A DNA stretch of 54,631 nt, from contig JAGZMY010000012.1 in NCBI GenBank assembly GCA_018363915.1, positions 1 to 54,631 of the forward strand, written 5' to 3'. The position numbers and the translations under genes were made by a program. The DNA is from Anaerococcus vaginalis. Its GTDB lineage: Bacteria; Bacillota; Clostridia; Tissierellales; Peptoniphilaceae. Position 1 is the stretch's first letter. Every line of letters begins with the position of its first letter. The notes below the pieces were generated by a model that searched no databases, was not told the DNA's origin, and was given only the letters and a program-made list of their open reading frames with translations. Shown one piece after another: positions 33,862 through 43,252 of the stretch.

Positions 33862-35208
33862 CTACTTGTTTTCGAAAAAATCTTTTGTTTGTTTTCTTAC
33901 TTCTTTTACTAAAACTAATAGGGCAAGGATATTTGGAATTATTACAAGTCCCATGGCTATATCTTGAATTGTCCAAACCATTGTTATTTTTCCTAAACAA
34001 CCTACTATGCAAAGAAATGGATAAATAAATTTAACTTTGCTTGTAAATTTTTCTCCGTAGGCATAGGTAAATGATTTTGCGGCATTAAACCATTGTCCCA
34101 TAAGGGTTGTAAAACAAAATATCAATAGTGCAAATATTGCTACATAAGATAGGGGTTTAAATACTGTTCCTATTGCACTAATTGCCATGTTTGATGCTTG
34201 TATCGTTTCTCCGTCTATTGGTATTTGTGATACTCCTATTGTTATTGCTGTAAGTGAGCAAATAATTATTGTGTCTAAAAATACTTCTGTAACTCCAGTA
34301 ATTCCTTCTTCTACTGGATGATCTACAATAGCTGTACCGTGAGCAAATGGTGCTGTTCCTTCTCCTGCTTCGTTTGAATACATTCCTCTTGCTATACCGT
34401 ATTGCATAGCTCTTGCTATAACAAGTCCGCCTACACCACCTGCGGCAGCTTTGAAAGAAAATGCTCCATCAAAAATCGCCTTAAAAACTAAAGGAACGTT
34501 TTTAATATTTACAATTATAACTAATAAACATAATACAACATAAAGAATAGACATAATAGGTACAAGGCTTGTTGCAACTTTTGCTAATCTTTTAAGTCCA
34601 CCAATTGCTATCATAAATAATAAAATTGTCAAAATAATTCCTGTCAATAGATTATTGACTTTAAAATTATCAGCAAGTATTGTAGCAATTGTATTTGATT
34701 GAACAAGATTTGCTCCCATCATTTTTATAGTCATCAAAACTGCTATTACAATTCCTAAAGCTGGAGCTTTTAATCCATCTCTTATGTAATACATTGGACC
34801 TGATAAGATATTTCCGTCTTCGTCTTCTCCTCTATAAATTTGTGAAAGAACGATTTCTCCGTATTTTAGTGCCATTCCAAAAAATGCAGCAAGCCACATC
34901 CAAAATATAGCACCATATCCACCAGCAACAATTGCTGTCGCTACACCAACTACATTTCCTCCACCAATATTTCCAGCTAAAGTTACCATCATAGCTTGAA
35001 ATGTAGACAAAGAACCTTCTCTTTTTTCAATATTTCTTTCCTTAAAACTTTTTACCAAAGTATTATGAATAATAAATTTAAAATGTCTAACTTGTACAAA
35101 TCCTGTTGCTATTGAATAAAGTATACCAAGGCCTAACAATACAAATACAAGCCAATTTCCCCACAATATCTTATTAAATTTTTCTAAAAATAGTTCTAAA
35201 TTCTGCAT
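33862..35208 (-). CDS. AGCS family sodium:alanine/glycine symporter
   Basis: A 448-residue membrane protein with about eleven helices. The family motif GNIGGGNVVGVATAIVAGG near residue 78 and GLVIARAMQYGIARGMYSNE near 262 are clear, followed by GEGTAPFAHG. It imports alanine or glycine with sodium. Sodium coupling agrees with the Na-type V-ATPase proteolipid further right. AAGGAG precedes the ATG. Confidence 0.95.
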   Translation of the reverse strand: MQNLELFLEKFNKILWGNWLVFVLLGLGILYSIATGFVQVRHFKFIIHNTLVKSFKERNIEKREGSLSTFQAMMVTLAGNIGGGNVVGVATAIVAGGYGAIFWMWLAAFFGMALKYGEIVLSQIYRGEDEDGNILSGPMYYIRDGLKAPALGIVIAVLMTIKMMGANLVQSNTIATILADNFKVNNLLTGIILTILLFMIAIGGLKRLAKVATSLVPIMSILYVVLCLLVIIVNIKNVPLVFKAIFDGAFSFKAAAGGVGGLVIARAMQYGIARGMYSNEAGEGTAPFAHGTAIVDHPVEEGITGVTEVFLDTIIICSLTAITIGVSQIPIDGETIQASNMAISAIGTVFKPLSYVAIFALLIFCFTTLMGQWFNAAKSFTYAYGEKFTSKVKFIYPFLCIVGCLGKITMVWTIQDIAMGLVIIPNILALLVLVKEVRKQTKDFFENK

Positions 35209-35221
35209 AAAATCTCCTTAT

Positions 35222-35938
35222 TTATTTTTTTAATAATTCATAAACCCTATCAGGGAAGTCAGTAATAAGACCATCAAAACCCATTTCAACAAAATCTTCC
35301 AAATTATAAGAAAGTTTTGAAGAAAGCCACGCATTTACAAAAATTCCTTCATCATGAAGCTTTAGGACAAGATCTTTGTCAACAGTATTTGCCAAAGGGT
35401 GAAAATAAAAAATTCCATTATCTTTCAAATACTTAACAGGATTAGCTAAAACAGATTCTTCCAAAAATCCCAATTTTAAAGTGCTATCGATTTCCTTCAT
35501 CCTAAGAACAGATTCATGATTAAAAGATGAAATAATTATCCTATCACAAATTTCATATTCTTTCATAAGCTCATATAATTTTTCTTCAATTCCATCATAA
35601 GCAATTAAGCCATTTTTAATTTCAATATTTGTAATAAGATTAGTATCCTTTACAAAATCAAAATATTCTCGAAGAGTAGGAATTTTCTCATCAATTCCGT
35701 CATATCCATAGGCTGCATTTAGTTTTTTTAATTCTTCTAAATTTAAATCCTTAACAAAAACGTCACAGCCACAAGTTCTCAGCAGATTTTCATCGTGTAT
35801 TATAACCAAATGTCCATCTTTTGATAAATGAACATCAAGCTCAATGCCATCTGCTCCCGCATCTAGAGCTTTTCTAAAAGCAAGCATAGTATTTTCTGGA
35901 TACTTTGCCTTAAAGCCCCTGTGTGCATAATTTAACAT
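35222..35938 (-). CDS. Glycerophosphodiester phosphodiesterase
   Basis: A 238-residue TIM-barrel enzyme splitting glycerophosphodiesters to glycerol-3-phosphate and an alcohol. Catalytic motifs seen: AHRGF, PENTMLAFRKALDAGADGIE, LDVHLSKDGHLVIIHDENLL, ITNIEIKN, and ISSFNHESVLRMKE. There is no signal peptide, so it is cytoplasmic. First gene of the operon, preceded by AAGGAGG and a short leader with a terminator-like hairpin. Confidence 0.94.
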   Translation of the reverse strand: MLNYAHRGFKAKYPENTMLAFRKALDAGADGIELDVHLSKDGHLVIIHDENLLRTCGCDVFVKDLNLEELKKLNAAYGYDGIDEKIPTLREYFDFVKDTNLITNIEIKNGLIAYDGIEEKLYELMKEYEICDRIIISSFNHESVLRMKEIDSTLKLGFLEESVLANPVKYLKDNGIFYFHPLANTVDKDLVLKLHDEGIFVNAWLSSKLSYNLEDFVEMGFDGLITDFPDRVYELLKK

Positions 35939-35956
35939 AAAACCTCCTTATAGACG

Positions 35957-36045
35957 CAAAAAGCCCAGAAACAAATCTGAGCTTTTCTCCATCATATAAA
36001 ATTACTTTTGTATTATAGCATATTAGTTTTTCTTTGACAATACTT
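35957..36045 (-). promoter_or_regulatory. Promoter and hairpin leader of the GDPD operon
   Basis: On the minus strand, -35 TTGTCA, a 17-bp spacer and -10 TATAAT (around 36012-36017) precede a leader of about 70 bases. It contains AGCTCAGA/TCTGGGCT followed by TTTTTG, an intrinsic-terminator shape placed before the first gene, so attenuation is possible. Confidence 0.5.
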
Positions 36046-36088
36046 TGTTATAAAAAATATAATAACTTTATTTCAACACAAAAAACGA

Positions 36089-36125
36089 ACCTATACATAG
36101 GACTTCTTAGCCCTGTATAGGTTCA
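36089..36125 (-). terminator. Terminator of the CorC-family gene
   Basis: The 11-bp stem GAACCTATACA/TGTATAGGTTC is followed by GTTTTTTG on the minus strand. Confidence 0.85.
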
Positions 36126-36137
36126 TTTATTTTTATT

Positions 36138-37472
36138 TTAATCCGAAATTTTTTCAGGATTTTTTATTTTTTTAATTCTTACAATTTTAATTCGAGTTTC
36201 TTCAATATATAAAATTTTAAATTCGTAATCTTTGTAGATTACTGCTTTTTCACAGCCTTCATCTGGAATAAAGCCAAGTTTATCGATTATAAAACCACCT
36301 ACTGTGTCGTATTGGTCGTTTTCTTCATCTATATCTAATCCCAAAAATTCATTTAAATCTTTTATTGATGTCGAACCTTTTACTATATAGGAACCCTTGG
36401 TTGAACTTCTAATATCTGGCAAGTCCTTGTCAAATGTATCGTCCATATCTCCAACAATTTCTTCAACCAAATCTTCCATAGTAACAAGTCCCGAAAATCC
36501 ACCGTACTCATCTATCAAAATCGCCATGTGAGTGTGATCTTTTTGCATTTGAGAAAATAATTTATCAATTTCAATTTTTTCTGGCACAAAAAAGGCTGGT
36601 TTTATTAATTTTCTAATATCAACACTTGCAATTCCTACATCAAGTGCCTCTAAGAGATAATCTTTGGTATAAATTATTCCCAAAATATTATCGACTTCTT
36701 CATCGTAGACTGGAATTCTTGAATGTTTTAATTTGATAAATTCATCCAAGTATTTTCTTTCCCTATCTTTTATATCAATCATAAATACTTCAGGCCTTGC
36801 AGTCATTATCTCCTCTGCCCACACGTCGTCAAATTCCATAATTGAATGAATCATTTTTGATTCTAATGGTCTTAAAACTCCTTGGTCTTCTCCAACTTGG
36901 ACAATGGATTTTATTTGCTCTGCCGTAACTTCTTTTTCAATAGCCTTAGACTCAATTCCAAAAATATTCATAATGATATTTGTAATTTTATTTATAAAAC
37001 TTACAAAGGGCCTTGTCAAAAACAAAATCAATTTTGCAAATCCTCTTGTCTTTTTGGAAATAGTATAGGGATTTCTAATTCCAATTCTTTGAGGAATCAT
37101 ATTGGCAAAAATTCTTTTTATAACTACAAAAACAATTACCATAAGAATCATTATAAGCATTTGCATAAAATCTGATTCTCTATTTAAAAAATTTTTCAAA
37201 GAATCTTTTATATTTAGTAAAAGAAAGGCAATTGTAATAATTGACAAAACTCCATCTTGAAAATTTTGACTTTGCATAAGTCTTTGTTGGTCTTGAGATA
37301 AAATCAAAACATCTTTAGCTTTACTATCTCCATTTTCTACCATCTCTCTTAATTTTTGATGATTTAGGGAAGTTAAAGATGAAAAAATCATATTAACCAA
37401 GGCATTTAATAAAATAAGTGCCAAAACTATTAAAAAAATTATTAAATTCGCGTAGGGTCCTTCCGTATCCAT
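36138..37472 (-). CDS. HlyC/CorC family protein with DUF21, CBS pair and CorC_HlyC domain
   Basis: A 444-residue membrane protein. The N-terminal transmembrane DUF21 domain (about 1-175, four helices) starts with NLIIFLIVLALILLNALVNM. A CBS pair follows (about 195-320, from IMTARPEVFMID to MAILIDEYGGFSGLVTMED). The C-terminal CorC domain (345-440) includes DTVGGFIIDKLGFIP. The family contributes to magnesium/cobalt efflux or Na/Mg exchange. The start at 37472 is supported by GAAGGAG; an ATG five codons earlier lacks a site. Confidence 0.92.
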   Translation of the reverse strand: MDTEGPYANLIIFLIVLALILLNALVNMIFSSLTSLNHQKLREMVENGDSKAKDVLILSQDQQRLMQSQNFQDGVLSIITIAFLLLNIKDSLKNFLNRESDFMQMLIMILMVIVFVVIKRIFANMIPQRIGIRNPYTISKKTRGFAKLILFLTRPFVSFINKITNIIMNIFGIESKAIEKEVTAEQIKSIVQVGEDQGVLRPLESKMIHSIMEFDDVWAEEIMTARPEVFMIDIKDRERKYLDEFIKLKHSRIPVYDEEVDNILGIIYTKDYLLEALDVGIASVDIRKLIKPAFFVPEKIEIDKLFSQMQKDHTHMAILIDEYGGFSGLVTMEDLVEEIVGDMDDTFDKDLPDIRSSTKGSYIVKGSTSIKDLNEFLGLDIDEENDQYDTVGGFIIDKLGFIPDEGCEKAVIYKDYEFKILYIEETRIKIVRIKKIKNPEKISD

Positions 37473-37498
37473 TTGTTTCTCCTTCAAAATTTATTTAT

Positions 37499-37524
37499 TA
37501 AAAGGACGCTTAACACGTCCCTTT
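37499..37524 (-). terminator. Terminator of the V-ATPase operon
   Basis: The stem GGACG/CGTCC with A/T extensions, loop of seven, is followed by TTTTAAT on the minus strand, 40 bases past ntpD. Confidence 0.65.
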
Positions 37525-37565
37525 TATCTTTATTACTAAACTATGAAATTTTCTATTTTCAAGAC

Positions 37566-38207
37566 TTAGGCCTCTGATATAATATCTTTAACTTTCATAA
37601 GTCTTGAAATAGTTGCTCTTTCGTTTTCTTCTAGCTTAGCTCTAATATATTTAATTGTTTCTTCCAAATCTGGAATTGTCCTATATTCTAGGGCGTTTAC
37701 CCTTCTTCTTGTTCCTTCAATTTCATCTGCCATAAGTTGAGTTGATTTTTCAAGTTCTGCCAAAGTTAATAGTTTATCCATAACCTTGTTTAATCCTTTT
37801 ATGGCAAGGTCCAAATCAGCTGATGTTTGGGCAAGTCCATAAGGATACATGGAGGCATTTTCATTTCCTCCCTTGTCAATTTTAAATTCCATTTGAGGAA
37901 TTCTTACACTCATGACATTTTTTACTTTGATATCTACCCCAATTTTTTGTGTTGGAAAACTTACTGCTTCTTCCAAAAATTCCGGGCTCATAAATGATGA
38001 TGCCATCAAAAATCCTTTTGATGAATCTTTCAAATCAGCTTCAACTTCTTCACGAAGTCTTTTGTTTTCTCTGATTTTTTCAAGAAATTGTCTCATTAGC
38101 TCATCTTGCTTATCTTTTAAAAGTTTGTAGCCTCTTTTGGATGTGGCAAGTCTTTTCTTTAGGGTATTTAAATTCATCCTGGTTGGAGTTACATTAAGCC
38201 TTGTCAT
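37566..38207 (-). CDS. ntpD: V-type ATP synthase subunit D
   Basis: A 213-residue central-stalk subunit forming a long antiparallel coiled coil. Seen: the conserved start NVTPTRMNLNTLKKRLATSK and the C-terminal helix ALEYRTIPDLEETIKYIRAK. It couples rotation of the A3B3 head to the membrane ring. Last gene of the operon, three bases after ntpB. Confidence 0.95.
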   Translation of the reverse strand: MTRLNVTPTRMNLNTLKKRLATSKRGYKLLKDKQDELMRQFLEKIRENKRLREEVEADLKDSSKGFLMASSFMSPEFLEEAVSFPTQKIGVDIKVKNVMSVRIPQMEFKIDKGGNENASMYPYGLAQTSADLDLAIKGLNKVMDKLLTLAELEKSTQLMADEIEGTRRRVNALEYRTIPDLEETIKYIRAKLEENERATISRLMKVKDIISEA

Positions 38208-38210
38208 AGC

Positions 38211-39602
38211 CTAAGACTCCTTTTTGTTTTCTTCTTTATCCAAATATTTATCGATTAATTCGTCATCGATTCTCTTTAGTTCAGATTTTGGTATTATTTT
38301 TAATAATTCCCAACCAAGATTTAGGGTATCTTCAATGGATCTATTTGTGTAGAATCCTTGATTTATATATTTTTCTTCAAATTGTTTTGCAAATTCTGCA
38401 AAGGCAAGGTCAGCCTTTGAAAGTGCAGAATCTCCAAGGATTTTTTGAAGCTCTCTTGCGTCAACTCCAGATGCATAAGCTGCATAAATTTGGTTCATGG
38501 TATCTGCATGGTCTTCTCTTGTTTTTCCTTGGCCAATTCCCTTATCTTTAAGCCTTGATAGGGATGGAAGAATTGAAACTGGTGGGTTTACTCCTTGGTT
38601 ATATAATTCGTTTGATAAAATAATTTGTCCTTCTGTGATATAGCCTGTCAAATCTGGGATTGGGTGGGTTATATCATTTTCTGGCATGGTCAAAATTGGA
38701 ATTTGGGTAATTGTACCTGGTTTTCCTTTTAATTTTCCAGCTCTTTCATATAAAGTTGCAAGGTCTGTATAAAGATATCCAGGGTAACCACGACGGCCTG
38801 GAACTTCTTTTCTTGCTGCTGAAACCTCACGAAGAGCTTCTGCATAGTTTGTCATATCTGTCATGATAACCAAAACTTGCATATTCTTTTCAAACGCCAA
38901 ATATTCTGCTGCTGTAAGGGCCATTTTTGGTGTTGATAAACGCTCGATTGCAGGATCATCTGCAAGGTTTATAAACATTACTGACCTATCCAAAGCTCCT
39001 GTTTTCTCAAAATCTTGTCTAAAAAATTGAGCTTCTTCAAATGTAATTCCTATAGCTGCAAAAACAACCGCAAAGTCTTCGCTATCATTTAAAACTTTTG
39101 CTTGTCTTGCGATTTGGGCTGCAAATTTATTGTGTGGAAGTCCTGATCCTGAAAATATTGGAAGTTTTTGTCCACGAACAAGGGTGTTCAATCCATCGAT
39201 TGTTGATACTCCTGTTTGAATAAATTCTGATGGGTAATCACGGCTTACAGGATTTATTGCAACTCCGTTTACATCTCTTTTTTCTTCAGGAATAATTGAT
39301 GGGCCATCATCTATTGGTCTTCCTAGTCCATCAAAAGTTCTTCCAATCATATCTTCGCTTACGCCAAGTTCTAGTGGTCTACCTAAAAATCTTACTGATG
39401 TTGATTTTAAGTTAATTCCAGAAGAACCTTCGAAAAGTTGGACAACAGCATTGTTTTCGTCAATTTCTATTACTCTTCCTCTTCTTCTTTCTCCTGTTTG
39501 AAGCTCTATATCAACTAGCTCTTCATAATCAACTCCACTAACATCTTCGACAAGCATTAGGGGTCCAACTACTTCTGATACGCTTTTATATTCTTTTAGC
39601 AT
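38211..39602 (-). CDS. ntpB: V-type ATP synthase subunit B
   Basis: A 463-residue non-catalytic nucleotide-site subunit. Seen: GLGRPIDDGPSIIPEE, PIFSGSGLPHNKFAAQIARQ in place of a canonical Walker A (as expected for B), and PGRRGYPGYLYTDLATLYERAG. Its ATG abuts the ntpA stop codon. Confidence 0.97.
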   Translation of the reverse strand: MLKEYKSVSEVVGPLMLVEDVSGVDYEELVDIELQTGERRRGRVIEIDENNAVVQLFEGSSGINLKSTSVRFLGRPLELGVSEDMIGRTFDGLGRPIDDGPSIIPEEKRDVNGVAINPVSRDYPSEFIQTGVSTIDGLNTLVRGQKLPIFSGSGLPHNKFAAQIARQAKVLNDSEDFAVVFAAIGITFEEAQFFRQDFEKTGALDRSVMFINLADDPAIERLSTPKMALTAAEYLAFEKNMQVLVIMTDMTNYAEALREVSAARKEVPGRRGYPGYLYTDLATLYERAGKLKGKPGTITQIPILTMPENDITHPIPDLTGYITEGQIILSNELYNQGVNPPVSILPSLSRLKDKGIGQGKTREDHADTMNQIYAAYASGVDARELQKILGDSALSKADLAFAEFAKQFEEKYINQGFYTNRSIEDTLNLGWELLKIIPKSELKRIDDELIDKYLDKEENKKES

Positions 39603-41368
39603 TATTCATCCTCCCCCTTTGCTACAGCTTCTTTGCATTCTTTGTCTATTTGTTCTTTAACTTGGTCAAATTCTTCCAAGTTTTCATCTTTTATCAATTT
39701 TAATCTTGTGATTTTTTCTTTTACTTCAAGCTCTTCAAGCCTATCAAGATTTGCCCCATCAGCTAAAGCTTCTAGGCTTTTGTCATAGAAATAAAGAATT
39801 GTATCAAGCATTAAATCTTGTTTTTCCATTGGACAGAAAGCATCTGTTTCGTGGAAGGCATTTTGTTGCAAGAAATCTTCTCTTAGTGATTTTGTTACAT
39901 CAAGTTTTAATTTATCATCATCACTTAATCCATCACGACCAATTAGTCTTACAATTTCTTGTAAGGATGATTCTTGTTGAAGAAGACTCATTGCTCTCAT
40001 TCTGTTTTTTGAGAATTTTTCATCAACAGTCTTGTCTATATATGAATCCATCTTGTCTTGGTAGAGTGAGTAAGAATTTAACCAGTTTATAGCTGGGAAG
40101 TGTCTTTGGTAAGACAAATCATAATCAAGTCCCCAGAATACTTTTACTATACGAAGAGTTGCTTGGGTTACAGGTTCTGATAAGTCTCCACCTGGAGGAG
40201 AAACTGCTCCTATTACTGAAAGTGATCCTTCTTTTTCTACTTGTCCATTTACAATAACTTTCCCACTTCTTTCGTAGAAATCTGCTATACGGCTTGCAAG
40301 ATAAGCTGGGAATCCTTCATCTCCTGGCATCTCTTCCAAACGTCCACTCATCTCACGAAGGGCCTCTGCCCATCTAGATGTAGAATCTGCCATTAGAGCA
40401 ACTGAATATCCCATATCTCTGTAATATTCTGCCATGGTAATTCCTGTATAAACGCTGGCTTCTCTGGCTGCTACTGGCATATTTGATGTGTTTGCTATAA
40501 GTACAGTTCTTTTCATGATTGATTCGCCAGTTTTTGGATCGATTAGTTCTGGAAATTCGTCAAGTACATCAGTCATCTCGTTTCCACGCTCTCCACAACC
40601 TACATAAATTACAACGTCGGCATCAGCGTATTTTGCAATTTGGTGTTGGATAACTGTTTTTCCTGATCCAAATGGGCCCGGGATTGATGCAGCTCCACCT
40701 TTTGCAACTGGGAAAAATGTATCAATAACTCTTTGTCCTGTTATAAGTGGTGTGTCTGGATCAAGTTTTCTATTAAATGGTCTTGGAGATCTTACTGGCC
40801 ATTTTTGAATCATATTTAATTCTTTATCGCCATTTTCTGTTTCAATTACAGCAACTGTTTGATCAACTGTAAATTCTCCATTTTTTATTTCTTTAACTTT
40901 TCCTTTAATTCCATTTGGAACCATAATTTTATGGTTAATTATTGAAGTTTCATCAACACTTCCTAGAATATCTCCAGGGATTACTTGGTCTCCAACTTCT
41001 TTTTCCGCTTTAAATTCCCATAATTTTTCTCTATTTAGTGGTGGGGCTGTAACTCCTCTTTTTAGGAATTCTCCTGCCAATAATTCAAGTTTTTCTAGTG
41101 GTCTTTGGATTCCGTCATACATTCTTTCAAGTAATCCAGGTCCAAGCTCAACTGATAGTGGAGCACCTGTTGAAACTACTTCATCTCCAGGTCCAATTCC
41201 AGTTGTTTCTTCATAAACTTGAATATTTGCAACATCCCCTCTCATCTCTATAATTTCTCCGATGAGCTTATCTTTTGAAACTTCGACCACATCATAGATA
41301 TTAGCATCAGATAATCCCTTTGCTTCTACAAGTGGACCTGATACTCTTGTGATTTTACCTTTATTCAA
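39602..41368 (-). CDS. ntpA: V-type ATP synthase catalytic subunit A
   Basis: A 588-residue catalytic subunit. The P-loop GPFGSGKTVIQHQIAKYADA is near residue 232, with catalytic GERGNEMTDVLDEFPEL following and SRWAEALREMSGRLEEMPGD further on. The A-type-specific non-homologous insert lies around residues 110-200. It hydrolyses ATP to pump ions or works in reverse. Confidence 0.98.
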   Translation of the reverse strand: MNKGKITRVSGPLVEAKGLSDANIYDVVEVSKDKLIGEIIEMRGDVANIQVYEETTGIGPGDEVVSTGAPLSVELGPGLLERMYDGIQRPLEKLELLAGEFLKRGVTAPPLNREKLWEFKAEKEVGDQVIPGDILGSVDETSIINHKIMVPNGIKGKVKEIKNGEFTVDQTVAVIETENGDKELNMIQKWPVRSPRPFNRKLDPDTPLITGQRVIDTFFPVAKGGAASIPGPFGSGKTVIQHQIAKYADADVVIYVGCGERGNEMTDVLDEFPELIDPKTGESIMKRTVLIANTSNMPVAAREASVYTGITMAEYYRDMGYSVALMADSTSRWAEALREMSGRLEEMPGDEGFPAYLASRIADFYERSGKVIVNGQVEKEGSLSVIGAVSPPGGDLSEPVTQATLRIVKVFWGLDYDLSYQRHFPAINWLNSYSLYQDKMDSYIDKTVDEKFSKNRMRAMSLLQQESSLQEIVRLIGRDGLSDDDKLKLDVTKSLREDFLQQNAFHETDAFCPMEKQDLMLDTILYFYDKSLEALADGANLDRLEELEVKEKITRLKLIKDENLEEFDQVKEQIDKECKEAVAKGEDE

Positions 41369-41381
41369 ATTTGGTCTCCTT

Positions 41382-41693
41382 TTAGTTCAAAATGTTAGCT
41401 CCAACAGCTTTTTCTACACTCTTATTTATATCTGCCATTCCAAGTCCAAGATCTTCTTTGTTGGATGGTATAAGTATAATTGCTGGAGTCATTTTTTCTC
41501 TGTATTTGTCTATAGTATCTTGGATTTTTGCTGCAAAATCTTCTGTAATAAATATTATTCCCACATCTTCTTGGGCAAGCTTATTTACAAGTTTTTTTGC
41601 ATCTTCTCCATCTACTGCTGTATATACGTCAACTCCCAATGCCTTAAACATTAGGACAGAATCTTTATCTCCTATTACGGCTACCCTATACAT
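41382..41693 (-). CDS. V-type ATP synthase subunit F (E. hirae NtpG)
   Basis: A 103-residue Rossmann-like subunit: MYRVAVIGDKDSVLMFKALG at the start and VGIIFITEDFAAKI in the middle. It docks on the central stalk. The start at 41693 overlaps the ntpC end by eight bases; a longer in-frame start is less likely. Confidence 0.92.
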   Translation of the reverse strand: MYRVAVIGDKDSVLMFKALGVDVYTAVDGEDAKKLVNKLAQEDVGIIFITEDFAAKIQDTIDKYREKMTPAIILIPSNKEDLGLGMADINKSVEKAVGANILN

Positions 41694-42681
41694 ACAAATC
41701 ACGCAACCTTTCTTCCATAAATTCACGAGAAAGTGAATTTAGTTTGGCTGTTAGGATAATTCTCAAGTTTTTAATTTCCATTTCACGACTTATAAGATAA
41801 CCCATAATTACTTCTGGACCATAACTTACTTTTTTGCTTTCTTTTGCAAAATCCATCAAGTGATTATCGATTATTTTTTCTATTTTTTGCATAGCCTTAT
41901 ACAAATCATCTTCTTCCAAAGCATTTTTTACTTGTGGGTAAATTTTTTCTTTGAAAAATAAATTTGAATATGAAGTTTTTTCTGCATTTAGTGAATCTCT
42001 AAAGAGATTTTTTTCAATGTTTCCTCCATCTATTAGGGCTTTTTCTAATAAGTCTACACTTTGGTCTTGACCTTTAATTCTTAAAAGTGTTTTTAAATTT
42101 GTAAGGTCAATTCTTTCTTTGGTAAATTTTATTAAACTTTCATAATTTAGATTTTCGCTATCTTCTAAAAGTTTTTCATAAAAATCTTTGTCCAAAGATA
42201 AGTCTATATCTTGAGGATCCTTATTTTCTTTATAAAGGTCTAGGGCTTTTTTTGCATAAGAAAAATACTTGTCATTTTGATTTATGTCTTCTCTGAGATT
42301 TCTCTTTATTTTTACAAGGTCAATTTTTCCTATATCAATATAGATAGACTTGTAGTCCTCATCTTGAATAAGCTCTTTTAATAAAACTTTCAAATTATGA
42401 AAATTATATTTTTCTTCCAAATATTTTACCAAGTTTTTGTCAGGGCTTATTTTTATCATATCTTTGTATGAATTTAAAAGCATTTGAGATAGGACTTTTT
42501 CATAATCTTCAGCTCTATCTAATTTTTGTAAAAGCTCGCCATATTTTGTATCGTTTAAGGATGATATAGCCTCATTTAGGTTATCTGTATCTATTAGCCT
42601 TTTCAAATTTTCTGAAGTAAGGAGATTTTTTTCGTATACTCTTGTAGTAATGGATGGGCGAATAAATTTTTCTCTATCCAT
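41686..42681 (-). CDS. ntpC: V-type ATP synthase subunit C
   Basis: A 331-residue, all-helical subunit linking the central stalk to the membrane ring (d subunit of yeast). Seen: VYEKNLLTSENLKRLIDTDN near the start, LKVLLKELIQDEDY around residue 95, and MGYLISREMEIKNLRIILTA near the end, all family landmarks. Confidence 0.93.
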   Translation of the reverse strand: MDREKFIRPSITTRVYEKNLLTSENLKRLIDTDNLNEAISSLNDTKYGELLQKLDRAEDYEKVLSQMLLNSYKDMIKISPDKNLVKYLEEKYNFHNLKVLLKELIQDEDYKSIYIDIGKIDLVKIKRNLREDINQNDKYFSYAKKALDLYKENKDPQDIDLSLDKDFYEKLLEDSENLNYESLIKFTKERIDLTNLKTLLRIKGQDQSVDLLEKALIDGGNIEKNLFRDSLNAEKTSYSNLFFKEKIYPQVKNALEEDDLYKAMQKIEKIIDNHLMDFAKESKKVSYGPEVIMGYLISREMEIKNLRIILTAKLNSLSREFMEERLRDLYV

Positions 42682-42691
42682 CTAAATCACC

Positions 42692-43243
42692 TCACTTAAA
42701 TATTTCATCAACTATAATTTTTTCTAAAGAATCTTTTTCAAAGTTTACCAAAGACTTGTAGGTGTTATCGTAGGAAATTTTTCCGTTTTTTACAACAAAT
42801 CCACCTTCTACGCTTTCATTTGATACTTTAAGCCCATTAAAATCTTCTTCTTTGAAATGAAATTTCATATCTTTTTGTAAAAGTATTTCGCCTTTTTCGA
42901 TTTTTGAATCTTTGAGTCTATTTAGAACAAAATCTTTGTAAGAATTTGGTCCAAGTTTTTCTAATTTTTCAATTAATTTTTCTAAAACTTCTTCTACAAC
43001 TTGATTTTTTGCTTCAATTTTTATATCTCTTGCCTGTCTATTTGCAGTTACTTTTGAATTTTCTTTTATTCTTTTTGCTTCTTTTTTGGCATTTTCTATA
43101 ATTTTTGAAACTTCTTTTTGGGCTTTTTCTTCTGATTCTTTTATTATTTCTTCTTTTCTTTTTTGACCATTAGATAGGATATGATCGGCTTCTTTTTTGC
43201 CGTCTTCTTTTATTCTATCTAATAATAAATCAAGATTGTTCAT
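42692..43243 (-). CDS. ntpE: V-type ATP synthase subunit E
   Basis: A 183-residue peripheral-stalk subunit. The first 90 residues are a charged coiled coil (ILSNGQKRKEEIIKESEEKA). The C-terminal globular part contains VEGGFVVKNGKISYDNTYKS, matching the family's GG(V/F) motif. Confidence 0.9.
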   Translation of the reverse strand: MNNLDLLLDRIKEDGKKEADHILSNGQKRKEEIIKESEEKAQKEVSKIIENAKKEAKRIKENSKVTANRQARDIKIEAKNQVVEEVLEKLIEKLEKLGPNSYKDFVLNRLKDSKIEKGEILLQKDMKFHFKEEDFNGLKVSNESVEGGFVVKNGKISYDNTYKSLVNFEKDSLEKIIVDEIFK

Positions 43244-43252
43244 AATAAAGCC

